Below, piece by piece: positions 25,275-33,241 of a DNA stretch of 53,452 nucleotides. The stretch is from UBA117 sp049975245 (GTDB lineage Archaea > Methanobacteriota > Methanobacteria > Methanobacteriales > Methanobacteriaceae): NCBI GenBank assembly GCA_049975245.1, contig JBNGDB010000016.1:1-53452 (forward strand), in the 5' to 3' direction. The translations under genes were made by a program, and so were the position numbers. Within the stretch, counting starts at the first letter, position 1, and each line of letters begins with the position of its first letter. Under the pieces are notes generated by a model. That model was given only the letters and a program-made list of their open reading frames with translations. It was not told where the DNA came from and ran no database searches.

Positions 25275-26285
25275 TTAAATCCAGACTTTAAAAATAAAAT
25301 TACATGGAACTGGATATATATAATTAATATTTAGAAGTTCGACATTACTATTTTTAGGTAAACTTACTAAATAGACTTTAGATTGATTTTGGCCTGAATT
25401 AAAAAGCACATGTAACCATAAAACAGCTTCTTTATCTTTTCCTAATATTTCTTTTAATTCTTCATTTACTTTAACTGGATTATTATGCAGCACCCCTTCT
25501 TTATCTGATAATTTTTCATTACTATCTATTATCCATTTAACTGGTTTATCATTCAAGCCACATGAGTCAAATAGTAAATAAAAATCATAGTTATTTAAAT
25601 CATTTCCTGATAATTTAAAGTATCGACACACCCAAAATGTATTTTTACTAGTTTTATAGGATTCGTGTTTCATAGAACCATTTAAATCTTTATGGGGACA
25701 ACTTATACTTTCTAAATTTATATTATCCGGATTTGATGAATTAAGAAGATTTTCAACAGATATTACTATTTTTGAATCTAGTAAATTTACTAAAACATTT
25801 CTTTTTATTATTATAACGTCCGAATATTCATCGTACGAGTTATCGTCATGAATTATAATTGGCTTTAATGATGCATCACAAGGATTTATTATAATACTTG
25901 AATGTGCAATCTCGGGCAAAATTCTATTATTTATTAGTAAATCGTAATTTTGTTTTAATTTTAATATTTTTTTTAATGATAAAGTATTTGGTATGGTTTC
26001 ACCATTTATATCGTCGTATACGGCAAGTCCTGGTGTAATAGGATATTCGTTCCCACATTCTTCCCAATTTTTTGGCTTTCCAGGCGTTTTAACTAGAGAA
26101 TCTGCAGCGTCGACCACTATTCTTTCTAAAGACAATCTAGCTCCACAATCTTGTATTTTATAGATTATTATATCCATTGCATCAGCCGAAAATCCTAATA
26201 TGACTGTTATTATTATAATACCAAGCAATAAATCTGTAGAAACTACTTGTGCTTTTTTTTCTTTGATTAATTTATTAATTTTCAT
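25275..26285 (-). CDS. Pilin-like anchored extracytoplasmic protein of unknown function (second of a pair)
   Basis: The 336-residue protein has a positively charged N-terminus MKINKLIKEKKA followed by QVVSTDLLLGIIIITVILGF, which fits an archaeal class III (type IV pilin-like) signal: Lys-Lys-Ala, then Gln, then a hydrophobic helix. The rest is extracytoplasmic in character, with seven cysteines and several N-x-S/T sequons (for example NSSNPD, NGSM, NQSK). I recognise no known domain. ATG at 26285 is 17 bases after the upstream gene's stop; no strong ribosome site is visible, so coupling to the upstream gene is possible. The two genes form a minus-strand operon with a promoter in 27254-27628. 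Confidence 0.78.
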   Translation of the reverse strand: MKINKLIKEKKAQVVSTDLLLGIIIITVILGFSADAMDIIIYKIQDCGARLSLERIVVDAADSLVKTPGKPKNWEECGNEYPITPGLAVYDDINGETIPNTLSLKKILKLKQNYDLLINNRILPEIAHSSIIINPCDASLKPIIIHDDNSYDEYSDVIIIKRNVLVNLLDSKIVISVENLLNSSNPDNINLESISCPHKDLNGSMKHESYKTSKNTFWVCRYFKLSGNDLNNYDFYLLFDSCGLNDKPVKWIIDSNEKLSDKEGVLHNNPVKVNEELKEILGKDKEAVLWLHVLFNSGQNQSKVYLVSLPKNSNVELLNINYIYPVPCNFIFKVWI

Positions 26286-26302
26286 TTTTTTACATATATT
26301 AA

Positions 26303-27253
26303 CTAATAATTTTCTAAACCATATTTAGAACGATGTCCATTATCTAAGTAAATATTAAAACTTTTAATACCATCAAAATGGTATTGGAGACCCCTTCCCT
26401 CATAACTTTCGTTAAATATAACATGATCAGATGAACAGGGAGCGAATATTAATTCTTCATTTGAAGTAGAAGGAGGTATGATAAAGGTTTCTATTCCATA
26501 ATGTTGGCAAACACATTTTCCTTCCAGTCTGCACAAAAAACATGCACCATCATTACTTTCATGATAATATCCGTTTTCTATACAGTTTTTTAACGATAGT
26601 AAATTTTGATGTTTATTATACGGAGTGTAAGGACATTTTTTGATAAACAGAGGTGAGGTGGCATTTATATAAATATAAGAATTATTAACAGTCTTTGTGT
26701 TTAAGAAGTTAAACAAACATTTGTTGTAGTTAATACGATCTTCACATATTGATGGTTCGCCATATTTTCCACAAATAATGAAGGGAATACAATCTGGAAA
26801 ACCTTCTACGGATACTTCCTGACTAAAATTTTCATAATGACTATCTTTATTTTTAGAAACATTAATTGAAGAATTAATTTCTATAACGAAGGGATCCTTA
26901 CCATTATCAATAGAAATAATATTACAAGTAACATCCGCTCCGGAATATTTTTGATAATCATTTGTAATTTTATCAATTTTAGTTTGCAGTCTCTTTTTAA
27001 GACTATCTCTACTATTTAAAAGCGGTTTTGTATTTATAACCTCCCAAGTAGTCTCATTGATTACTTCCATAGCAGTTATTGGAATATTCTTTTTTAAGTC
27101 ATATACTAGGACGTTTACACTTTTAGAATTTATATCATTACAATCATTTTCAAATACATTATTATTAACATCTAAAAGTACAAATACTAATAATATAGCT
27201 GGAATTACAAGTAAAAAAGATAATGAACTTATTATATAACCCCTTTCATCCAT
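26303..27253 (-). CDS. Pilin-like, cysteine-rich extracytoplasmic protein of unknown function (first of a pair)
   Basis: The 316-residue protein starts MDERGYIISSLSFLLVIPAI, a short charged leader (Asp-Glu-Arg-Gly) followed by a hydrophobic helix, as in archaeal prepilin-like proteins. The mature region holds about 13 cysteines, including the cluster GACFLCRLEGKCVCQHYG near residues 244-261, and many N-x-S/T sequons. Disulfide bonds or metal binding on the outside of the cell are plausible. ATG at 27253 follows GGGTGAGATATTAA, a good site. It is the first gene of a two-gene minus-strand unit with the similar-sized pilin-like gene downstream. No pilus assembly ATPase or prepilin peptidase is nearby. 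Function unknown. Confidence 0.78.
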   Translation of the reverse strand: MDERGYIISSLSFLLVIPAILLVFVLLDVNNNVFENDCNDINSKSVNVLVYDLKKNIPITAMEVINETTWEVINTKPLLNSRDSLKKRLQTKIDKITNDYQKYSGADVTCNIISIDNGKDPFVIEINSSINVSKNKDSHYENFSQEVSVEGFPDCIPFIICGKYGEPSICEDRINYNKCLFNFLNTKTVNNSYIYINATSPLFIKKCPYTPYNKHQNLLSLKNCIENGYYHESNDGACFLCRLEGKCVCQHYGIETFIIPPSTSNEELIFAPCSSDHVIFNESYEGRGLQYHFDGIKSFNIYLDNGHRSKYGLENY

Positions 27254-27628
27254 TTAATATCTCACCCGAAAAATTTATTTAAAATTTATAATACTTTTTA
27301 CAATTTTTTTATTATTAATACTTTCGGCAACTGAATAATTAAAAATGTATTAATATAATTAAATTTAATAATAATAAAATTATACAACAAATATACAAAT
27401 TATGTTGGGGAAAATTTTATAAAAAATCATTAACTATTTAACCAAAGAATTTAATTACCATTATCTTCCAAGAATATACTAATTGAATAATTTTATAGGA
27501 AAGAAGAAATTATATACTTTTTTAGAGTTGGAAGATTTATTAATCTGTTTTAGGTTGTAAAAACAACAAAGATGTGATTAAATAATTCATGATTCAAAAT
27601 TACAATAATTATTAATTGGAGGATGAAA
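27254..27628. promoter_or_regulatory. Divergent promoter region with a 9-bp inverted repeat flanking a TATA box
   Basis: This 375-base AT-rich spacer separates the pilin-like pair (minus) from DUF35 (plus). ATCTTCCAA at 27463-27471 and TTGGAAGAT at 27528-27536 are perfect inverted 9-mers, and a TATA-like AATTATATACTTT lies between them near 27508-27520. They may be operator half-sites for the plus-strand promoter. No gene or RNA was recognised in the spacer. Confidence 0.4.
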
Positions 27629-28030
27629 ATGACAGAAACTGTAAGAGCATGGCGTCACATTCCGCAAAGATATAATCTTATAGGCTCAAAATGTTTACAA
27701 TGTGGAAAAGTTTTTTTTCCTAAAAGAATATTATGCCCTGAATGCAGGCGAAAAGGAAAATTAGAAGATATTAATCTTTCTGGTAAGGGAAAAATTTTGA
27801 CTTATTCCGTGATAGAAACCCCAACTGACGAATTTAAGAATATAGCACCCTACGTGGTTGCGATTGTTGAATTAGATGAGGGAGCTAAAATCACAACCCA
27901 AATAGTTGATTGTGACATCGAAAAGGTAGAAATCGGTGATGAAGTAGAAATGGTATTTAGAAAAATAAGAGAAGCTGGAGACGACGGAGTGATATCATAT
28001 GGTTTCAAATTCAGAATTAAAGAAGAATAA
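27629..28030 (+). CDS. DUF35 zinc-ribbon/OB-fold acyl-CoA-binding-type protein
   Basis: The 133-residue protein begins MTETVRAWRHIPQRYNLIG and carries a rubredoxin-like zinc ribbon (CLQCGKVFFPKRILCPEC, residues 24-41), then an OB-fold with GKGKILTYSVIETPTDEF. Archaeal members form a channelling complex with acetyl-CoA thiolase and HMG-CoA synthase at the start of the mevalonate pathway. Those two partner genes are not adjacent here; only unrelated genes flank it. ATG at 27629 follows GGAGGATGAAA; an in-frame ATG six bases earlier overlaps the site. The 3' end overlaps cfbA by 32 bases. The mevalonate role is inferred from the family. Confidence 0.85.
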   Translation: MTETVRAWRHIPQRYNLIGSKCLQCGKVFFPKRILCPECRRKGKLEDINLSGKGKILTYSVIETPTDEFKNIAPYVVAIVELDEGAKITTQIVDCDIEKVEIGDEVEMVFRKIREAGDDGVISYGFKFRIKEE

Positions 28031-28442
28031 AATAGGCGTCCTGCTGGTAGGACATGGTAGTCGATTACCCTACGGTAAAGAGGTTGTTACCAATTTAGCG
28101 CAGATGTATAAAGAAAATGAAGAATATGTGGTAGAAGTAGGATTTATGGAGATGACTAAACCCACCATACCCTCAGCACTCAACAAATTGGCTAAAACTG
28201 GTGTTGAAAAGATAATTGTGACCCCGGTATTCTTAGCCCACGGAGTTCACACTAAACACGATATTCCACATATATTAGGACTGGATAATGGCCATGAACA
28301 TTCACACAAACATAGTCATCGTCATGATGATGTAGAAGATGAAGAAATTGAATTTAGTGGTGAAATAATTTATACAGAACCACTAGGGCCTGATCCAAGG
28401 ATCGTAGATATAATTAAAGATAGAGTGAATAATTCACTCTAA
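27999..28442 (+). CDS. cfbA: Sirohydrochlorin cobalt/nickel chelatase (CbiX small / CfbA)
   Basis: The 147-residue CbiX-S protein inserts Co into sirohydrochlorin for cobamide and Ni for coenzyme F430. Visible are GVLLVGHGSRLPYGKEVV near residues 13-30 (first active-site His) and VTPVFLAHGVHTKHDIPHI near 74-92 (second His). A histidine-rich insert HEHSHKHSHRHDD follows near 99-111, typical of archaeal CbiX and probably a metal store or delivery loop. ATG at 27999 follows GTGATATC and lies within the DUF35 gene, so translation is probably coupled. thiL follows 39 bases downstream. Homodimerisation is expected for this short form. Confidence 0.93.
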   Translation: MVSNSELKKNKIGVLLVGHGSRLPYGKEVVTNLAQMYKENEEYVVEVGFMEMTKPTIPSALNKLAKTGVEKIIVTPVFLAHGVHTKHDIPHILGLDNGHEHSHKHSHRHDDVEDEEIEFSGEIIYTEPLGPDPRIVDIIKDRVNNSL

Positions 28443-28481
28443 TATTACTTTTATTACTTTTAAATAATTGAAGGGTTTATC

Positions 28482-29540
28482 ATGCCCTCTAAAGTTCTTT
28501 CTGACTTAGGCGAAAAAAATTTAATTCAAAGGATCCTAAAAAAAACTAAAAATTTAGAATATGATTCTCTTTTTTTAAACAATAAATCCTTAGACAGTTT
28601 TGGAGATGATGCCGCTTTAATTAATCTCGGAGAATATTACCTTGTGGCAACAACTGACATGCTGTTTGAATCCAAACATTTCCCTAAAGAGATGACTTTC
28701 CAACAGATTGGAAAAAAATTAGTTACGGTTAATGTAAGTGATATAGCTGCCATGGGGGCTAAACCAATCGGAATCTTAGTTTCAATGGGATTAAAAAAAG
28801 ATATGAAGGTTGAAAATTTTGATTCAATAATTGACGGAATTTTAATGGCCTGTTCAAAGTATAATGCGCCTTTAATAGGTGGAGATACTAACGAATCAGA
28901 TGAAATTACTCTTTCAGGGACTTGTCTTGGGATCGTAAAAAAAGATAAGGTAATGATGAAGAAAGGGGCTGAAGTTGGGGATGTTGTGGTCGTCACAGGT
29001 TCTATTGGTCTGGCATCTGCAGGATTTGAATTTTTATTTAATAAGGATCAACCACAATTAAAAGAAATATCTAACAATTTTAAAGAATTAATAATAAGTA
29101 AAGCATTAGAACCAGAATGTCCTCTTAAAAAAGCTATGAAACTATCTGATTCTGGTTATGTAACTTCTGCAACTGATATAACTGATGGATTGATCAGTGA
29201 AATCGGTGAAATTGTCAAATATTCGTCTGAAAATGTTGGTATAACACTTTATGAAAAAGAATTACCTATACATTCAGAACTTAATGATTTAGCACGAATT
29301 ATAGAAAAAGATCCTTTAGAAATGGCTTTATACTATGGGGAGGATTTTGAACTCCTACTAACTGTTAAAAAAGATAAATTTAATGAAATAGCTGATAAAG
29401 TCACTTTATATAAAATTGGTGAAGTAAACTCATCTGGCCAAATAAAAATAGTGTATAAGGATGGAAAAACAAATATATTAACACTTAGAGGATATGAACA
29501 TCTGGGTGGTGTCCATGAAAAAAGAGGCAATACTATATGA
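28482..29540 (+). CDS. thiL: Thiamine-monophosphate kinase
   Basis: ThiL phosphorylates thiamine monophosphate to thiamine diphosphate. The 352-residue protein shows SFGDDAALINLGEYYLVATT with the metal-binding DD near residue 45 and DMLFESKHFP. VNVSDIAAMGAKPIGILVS lies near 90-108, then LIGGDTNESDEITLSGTCLG near 129-148. SATDITDGLISEIGEI is near 228, and YYGEDFELLLTV is near the C-terminus. The length is slightly longer than the bacterial norm (about 325), mainly at the N-terminus. ATG at 28482 follows GAAGGGTTTATC. Its last 26 bases overlap the start of the radical SAM gene. Confidence 0.94.
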   Translation: MPSKVLSDLGEKNLIQRILKKTKNLEYDSLFLNNKSLDSFGDDAALINLGEYYLVATTDMLFESKHFPKEMTFQQIGKKLVTVNVSDIAAMGAKPIGILVSMGLKKDMKVENFDSIIDGILMACSKYNAPLIGGDTNESDEITLSGTCLGIVKKDKVMMKKGAEVGDVVVVTGSIGLASAGFEFLFNKDQPQLKEISNNFKELIISKALEPECPLKKAMKLSDSGYVTSATDITDGLISEIGEIVKYSSENVGITLYEKELPIHSELNDLARIIEKDPLEMALYYGEDFELLLTVKKDKFNEIADKVTLYKIGEVNSSGQIKIVYKDGKTNILTLRGYEHLGGVHEKRGNTI

Positions 29541-30519
29541 TAAACTTAACGGCAATGTAAATTGTCATGTATGTGCAAGAACTTGTATAATAGCAAAAGA
29601 TAAACTCGGATTTTGCCAGACTAGAAAAAATTATGATGGAACACTTAAAACTTTGATATATGCTGCAGTATCTTCTTTGGGAGTTGACCCTATTGAAAAA
29701 AAACCATTATTCCACTTTTATCCTGGTACTGAGGTACTATCACTTGGAACAGTAGGATGTAATTTCCGATGCCGTTACTGTCAGAATTGGACTATATCTC
29801 AGGCAACAATAGAAGAAAGTAACCTAAGAGAAATTACTCCAGAACAAGCCATAGATCTATGTATAAAATATAACTCAAAATCCATAGCATGGACTTATAA
29901 TGAACCAACCATCTGGTTAGAATATACACATGATTCTGCTAAACTAGCTAAAAAGGAAGATATTAAAACAGTTTATGTCACCAATGGATATATGACAGAA
30001 GATTCTTTAGAAGTAATGGCTCCATATCTTGACGCCGCCAATATCGATCTAAAAGGAATGTCTAATAAATTTTATAAGGATCTATGCAGTGCTCGCCTTG
30101 AACCAGTTTTAGATACTATTAAAGGGATGTATGAAAAAAATATCCATATAGAAATAACAAATCTTTTAATACCAGGATATAATGATTCTGAAGAAGATAT
30201 AAAAAGGTTAGTTAATTTTATAACAGAAGAAGTAGGTATTGAAGTTCCATTACATTTTACTCGATTTTTCCCCCATTATCAAATGCAAGAAGTTCCTCCA
30301 ACACCAATGAAATCAATGGAACAAGCTTATAAAATTGCCAAGGAAGCAGGGATTCGCTATGTTTACATGGGAAATATCCCGGGGGATACTGGAGGAAATA
30401 CATACTGCTATGATTGTGGTGAGCTTTTAATTGAAAGAAATGGTTTTCAAGTTAATAAAAATAGTATTAAAGACAATAAGTGTTTAAAATGTGGTGCAGA
30501 GATTGATATTTTGATTTAA
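29515..30519 (+). CDS. AmmeMemoRadiSam-type radical SAM enzyme
   Basis: This 334-residue radical SAM protein is of the AmmeMemoRadiSam class, related to pyruvate-formate-lyase activases and found widely in archaea with AMMECR1 and Memo partners. The [4Fe-4S]/SAM motif is CNFRCRYC at residues 82-89. N-terminal cysteines CHVCARTCIIAKDKLGFC precede it, and AWTYNEPTIWLEY and HFTRFFPHYQM follow. The C-terminus has a second zinc-ribbon-like pair (CYDCGELL, CLKCGAEI). ATG at 29515 is chosen by GGTGGTGTCC; an upstream ATG at 29494 overlaps thiL further. AMMECR1 and Memo genes are not in the window. The substrate is unknown. Confidence 0.88.
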   Translation: MKKEAILYDKLNGNVNCHVCARTCIIAKDKLGFCQTRKNYDGTLKTLIYAAVSSLGVDPIEKKPLFHFYPGTEVLSLGTVGCNFRCRYCQNWTISQATIEESNLREITPEQAIDLCIKYNSKSIAWTYNEPTIWLEYTHDSAKLAKKEDIKTVYVTNGYMTEDSLEVMAPYLDAANIDLKGMSNKFYKDLCSARLEPVLDTIKGMYEKNIHIEITNLLIPGYNDSEEDIKRLVNFITEEVGIEVPLHFTRFFPHYQMQEVPPTPMKSMEQAYKIAKEAGIRYVYMGNIPGDTGGNTYCYDCGELLIERNGFQVNKNSIKDNKCLKCGAEIDILI

Positions 30520-30566
30520 AAATAAATATTTTATTAATAACTATTTAATTTAATAAAAAATTAAAT

Positions 30567-31850
30567 TCATTCACTTAAACTTACCCTTTCAAACTTATTT
30601 TTTTTATCTAATGGCATGGTTGCATCAACTCCTACTTTAGTTGTGGTACCATCAGGCAGTGCACAAGGATCAAGTGATGATCCACGAGCTTTAGGGACAA
30701 TAACTATGTCATCATCACCCTTGACTCTGGTTGCTATAGCATACTCAACATCTTCTGGATCAAAAATATTAATATCTTCATCAACAACCACCACATGTTT
30801 TAAAGACGGATGAGCTGCTAATGCGGCCATAATAACATTTTTACCATCACCTTGAGTTTGCTTCTGGATTGATACGGCCGCATGCAACCAACAGCAACCA
30901 CCTTCAGTTAAAACCACATTTTTAACTGTGGGTAAGGTATTTAAGACAGCATTGTATATTCTTGGTTCCTGAGGCAGGCCTTGCAATAGCCGATGTTCAA
31001 ATCCAGCTGGTAAAATAGCATGATATAACGGATTCTTTTTCAAATGCATTTTTTCAAGTTTTATAACAGGTTCGTCTCTAATAACGTCATATGTATCAGT
31101 TAAATCAACAAAAGGTCCTTCTTTAGCCCTTTCATTCGGCAGTAAACATCCTTCTAATAAAATTTCACAATCTGGAACTTCCAAGTCCACAGTCTCACAT
31201 TTAATTAGCTTCATTTTTCCATCATGAAATGTGTTGGCTACCTCCAGCTCATCTGCATTATAGGGAATAGAAGTGGTTGTAGCCAGAAGGGTTGCTGGAT
31301 GAATTCCAATAGCAATTGCGATCTCTAGGGGTTTATTAAGTTCTTCAACTTTTTTATAGTAAGTATAAAGATGTCTGGGAACAATTCTTACAGTTAACTT
31401 ATCTTTACCCAGCACCATCATTCGATGAATTGAAGCATTTCTAATACCTGTATCAGGATCTTTAGCTATTATAACCCCTGAAGTTATATATGCTCCACCA
31501 TCCTTCTGGTAATGGTGCAATATAGGTAATAAATCTAAATTTGCACTTTGAGATATGTGGAAGTTCTCTGCTACAGATTCAATTCGGGATATGGGTATGG
31601 GATTTTCCATTGCATCCATAATTTTACCAGTTATCTGTGAAACTTCACAAGATAATGCAAGGGCAATTTTTTCTCTAGTATTACAAATTCCAGATATAAT
31701 TTCCATATCCACTTCTTTGATCTTACTTAGTGTTACTAGGTCTTTAGGATATTTTCTTAATTCTTTAGCAGCTTCAAATTTAGTAGATAATTCTTTATCT
31801 TCGATAATAAAATTAAATTCTTTTTTTAAAGTTTCTATGAATTTTCTCAT
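30567..31850 (-). CDS. UbiD-family decarboxylase, probable anhydromevalonate phosphate decarboxylase
   Basis: The 427-residue protein is a UbiD-family prenyl-FMN-dependent decarboxylase. In archaea with aconitase X, a UbiD homologue of this length decarboxylates trans-anhydromevalonate phosphate to isopentenyl phosphate. Visible features are GGAYITSGVIIAKDPDTG near residue 117, IGIHPATLLATTTSIPYNADE near 197, AKEGPFVDLTDTYD near 256, and the C-terminal KARGSSLDPCALPDGTTTKVG. ATG at 31850 follows AAGGTGAAGTT. A 47-codon membrane microprotein gene ends 14 bases upstream. The phosphomevalonate dehydratase large subunit at 8253-9449 supports the assignment. A different UbiD substrate cannot be excluded. 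Confidence 0.85.
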   Translation of the reverse strand: MRKFIETLKKEFNFIIEDKELSTKFEAAKELRKYPKDLVTLSKIKEVDMEIISGICNTREKIALALSCEVSQITGKIMDAMENPIPISRIESVAENFHISQSANLDLLPILHHYQKDGGAYITSGVIIAKDPDTGIRNASIHRMMVLGKDKLTVRIVPRHLYTYYKKVEELNKPLEIAIAIGIHPATLLATTTSIPYNADELEVANTFHDGKMKLIKCETVDLEVPDCEILLEGCLLPNERAKEGPFVDLTDTYDVIRDEPVIKLEKMHLKKNPLYHAILPAGFEHRLLQGLPQEPRIYNAVLNTLPTVKNVVLTEGGCCWLHAAVSIQKQTQGDGKNVIMAALAAHPSLKHVVVVDEDINIFDPEDVEYAIATRVKGDDDIVIVPKARGSSLDPCALPDGTTTKVGVDATMPLDKKNKFERVSLSE

Positions 31851-31864
31851 AACTTCACCTTCTT

Positions 31865-32008
31865 TTAGAAATTACTGGCAATAAATAGAGTTATTAATAT
31901 TAAAAAAACGGCAAATAGTAAGTAATTAGCAGAACATTTACATGAATTATTCTGACAGATTTTTTCATTTTCAATAAACTTTTGGTCCCTTTTCCTACCA
32001 TTATGCAT
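31865..32008 (-). CDS. 47-residue Cys-containing membrane microprotein upstream of the UbiD-family gene
   Basis: On the minus strand an open frame of 47 codons starts MHNGRKRDQKFIENEKICQN and ends in a single hydrophobic helix of about 18 residues (YLLFAVFLILITLFIASNF). Three cysteines lie just before the helix in the pattern C-x4-C-x-C. It stops 14 bases before the UbiD-family start, whose ribosome site lies in the gap, so the two probably share a transcript. No strong ribosome site precedes its ATG at 32008. The composition (charged head, clean single helix) argues against chance. No family is recognised; a membrane anchor or small regulatory peptide is possible. Confidence 0.5.
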   Translation of the reverse strand: MHNGRKRDQKFIENEKICQNNSCKCSANYLLFAVFLILITLFIASNF

Positions 32009-32075
32009 TGTATCGACGCAAATTTCTTTTCTATTTTTTTAAGATTAAATGGATAAAAAGTTTAATCTTCTAATT

Positions 32076-33113
32076 TCATGTTATATGTTTTTTTAAGTGA
32101 AAAATTTTTTCTTTTATAGAGTTTTTATCTAAAGCTAAAATTTCAGCGGCTAGTAATGCTGCGTTTCCACCGTTTCCTATTCCTACAGTTGCAACAGGAA
32201 CTCCCGGCGGCATATTGATCATTGATAGCAGAGCGTCAGCACCCCCTAATTGTATAGGGCAGGGAACTCCGATAACTGGTTTGTCAGAATGGGCTACTAT
32301 TGCTCCAGTAACATGGGCCGATAAACCAGAAATAGCAATGAATGCTTTAACATCTTTAACTCTATCTAAATATTTTTCAAATCTATCCGGATACCTTATA
32401 GGGGATATAACATTTAAATCATAAGATATGCCTACTTTTTCCAAAAAATTGGTGGTTTTTTTTGCAATTTTCATATCAGAGTAGCTACCGGGAATTACCG
32501 CAACTTGAGGATTATCTTCATCTGCAAATATATTTTTAGAATTATTTTCAGCATTAACATGACTTGATTCTACATATTCAATTTTTTCAGCATGGTAATC
32601 ATTACTGGGGGAATAATATTTGCCTTTTATCTTTTCTAACATTTTTTGCTCGTCATCTTTTACTTTGTCAAAGAAATCTTCTCTCATTTTGGATACATTT
32701 TTCTTAATTTTTTCATCATAAGTACCAATTATTTGGGCAGCCAGAATAGCTCCGTTTTCACCACGATCTATACCTACTGTTGCTACCGGCGCGCCAAACG
32801 GCATTTGGGCATTGGCAAAAAGAGCATCTAAACCACCTATTTTAACTTCAACCGGTATGCCTACAACTGGTTTGTAGGTATTTGCAGCAATTATTCCAGG
32901 TAAATGGGCAGACAATCCGGCTATTCCAATAAAAACCTCAACCCCATTTCTAGTTCCATCAATCACTATCCTTTTTACCTTATCATGTGTTCTATGGGCT
33001 GATGCAACTTTAATGTCGTAATTTATCCCAATTTTTTCCAAAACATTTATGGCCTTCTGAGCAATATTAAAATCAGATGAACTTCCAAGTAAAATCATAA
33101 CTTTTGCATTCAT
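32076..33113 (-). CDS. purE: Tandem-domain PurE (N5-CAIR mutase / AIR carboxylase family)
   Basis: PurE carboxylates or rearranges aminoimidazole ribonucleotide in purine synthesis. The 345-residue protein contains two PurE domains, about 1-150 and 205-345, a layout known in Methanobacteriales. Domain 1 has GSSSDFNIAQKA near residue 10 and the catalytic-type SAHRTHD near 39, then GLSAHLPGIIAANTYKPVVG. Domain 2 has GSYSDMKIAKKT but SPIRYPD in place of SAHRTHD, so it has lost the conserved His. Its GLSAHVTGAIVAHSDKPVIG and NMPPGVPVATVGIG are well preserved. ATG at 33113 follows AAGGTGTACA. The domains are joined by a charged, poorly ordered linker. It is divergent from the GT2 gene. Confidence 0.94.
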   Translation of the reverse strand: MNAKVMILLGSSSDFNIAQKAINVLEKIGINYDIKVASAHRTHDKVKRIVIDGTRNGVEVFIGIAGLSAHLPGIIAANTYKPVVGIPVEVKIGGLDALFANAQMPFGAPVATVGIDRGENGAILAAQIIGTYDEKIKKNVSKMREDFFDKVKDDEQKMLEKIKGKYYSPSNDYHAEKIEYVESSHVNAENNSKNIFADEDNPQVAVIPGSYSDMKIAKKTTNFLEKVGISYDLNVISPIRYPDRFEKYLDRVKDVKAFIAISGLSAHVTGAIVAHSDKPVIGVPCPIQLGGADALLSMINMPPGVPVATVGIGNGGNAALLAAEILALDKNSIKEKIFHLKKHIT

Positions 33114-33241
33114 TGTACACCTTCAATAGTTCTAAGTATATTATTATAAAAACTTGGTAAATAATTTTTGAGAAAAAATAATATATCCGTGTAATTTAAG
33201 TAATTTAAACGACAATTGAAATAAACTCAGAGGTGCACATA

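Noticed and set aside
28637..28996. 119-codon open frame antisense to thiL
   Set aside because: It is a shadow of the well-supported thiL frame, with no ribosome site and low-complexity Ser/Ile-rich content.
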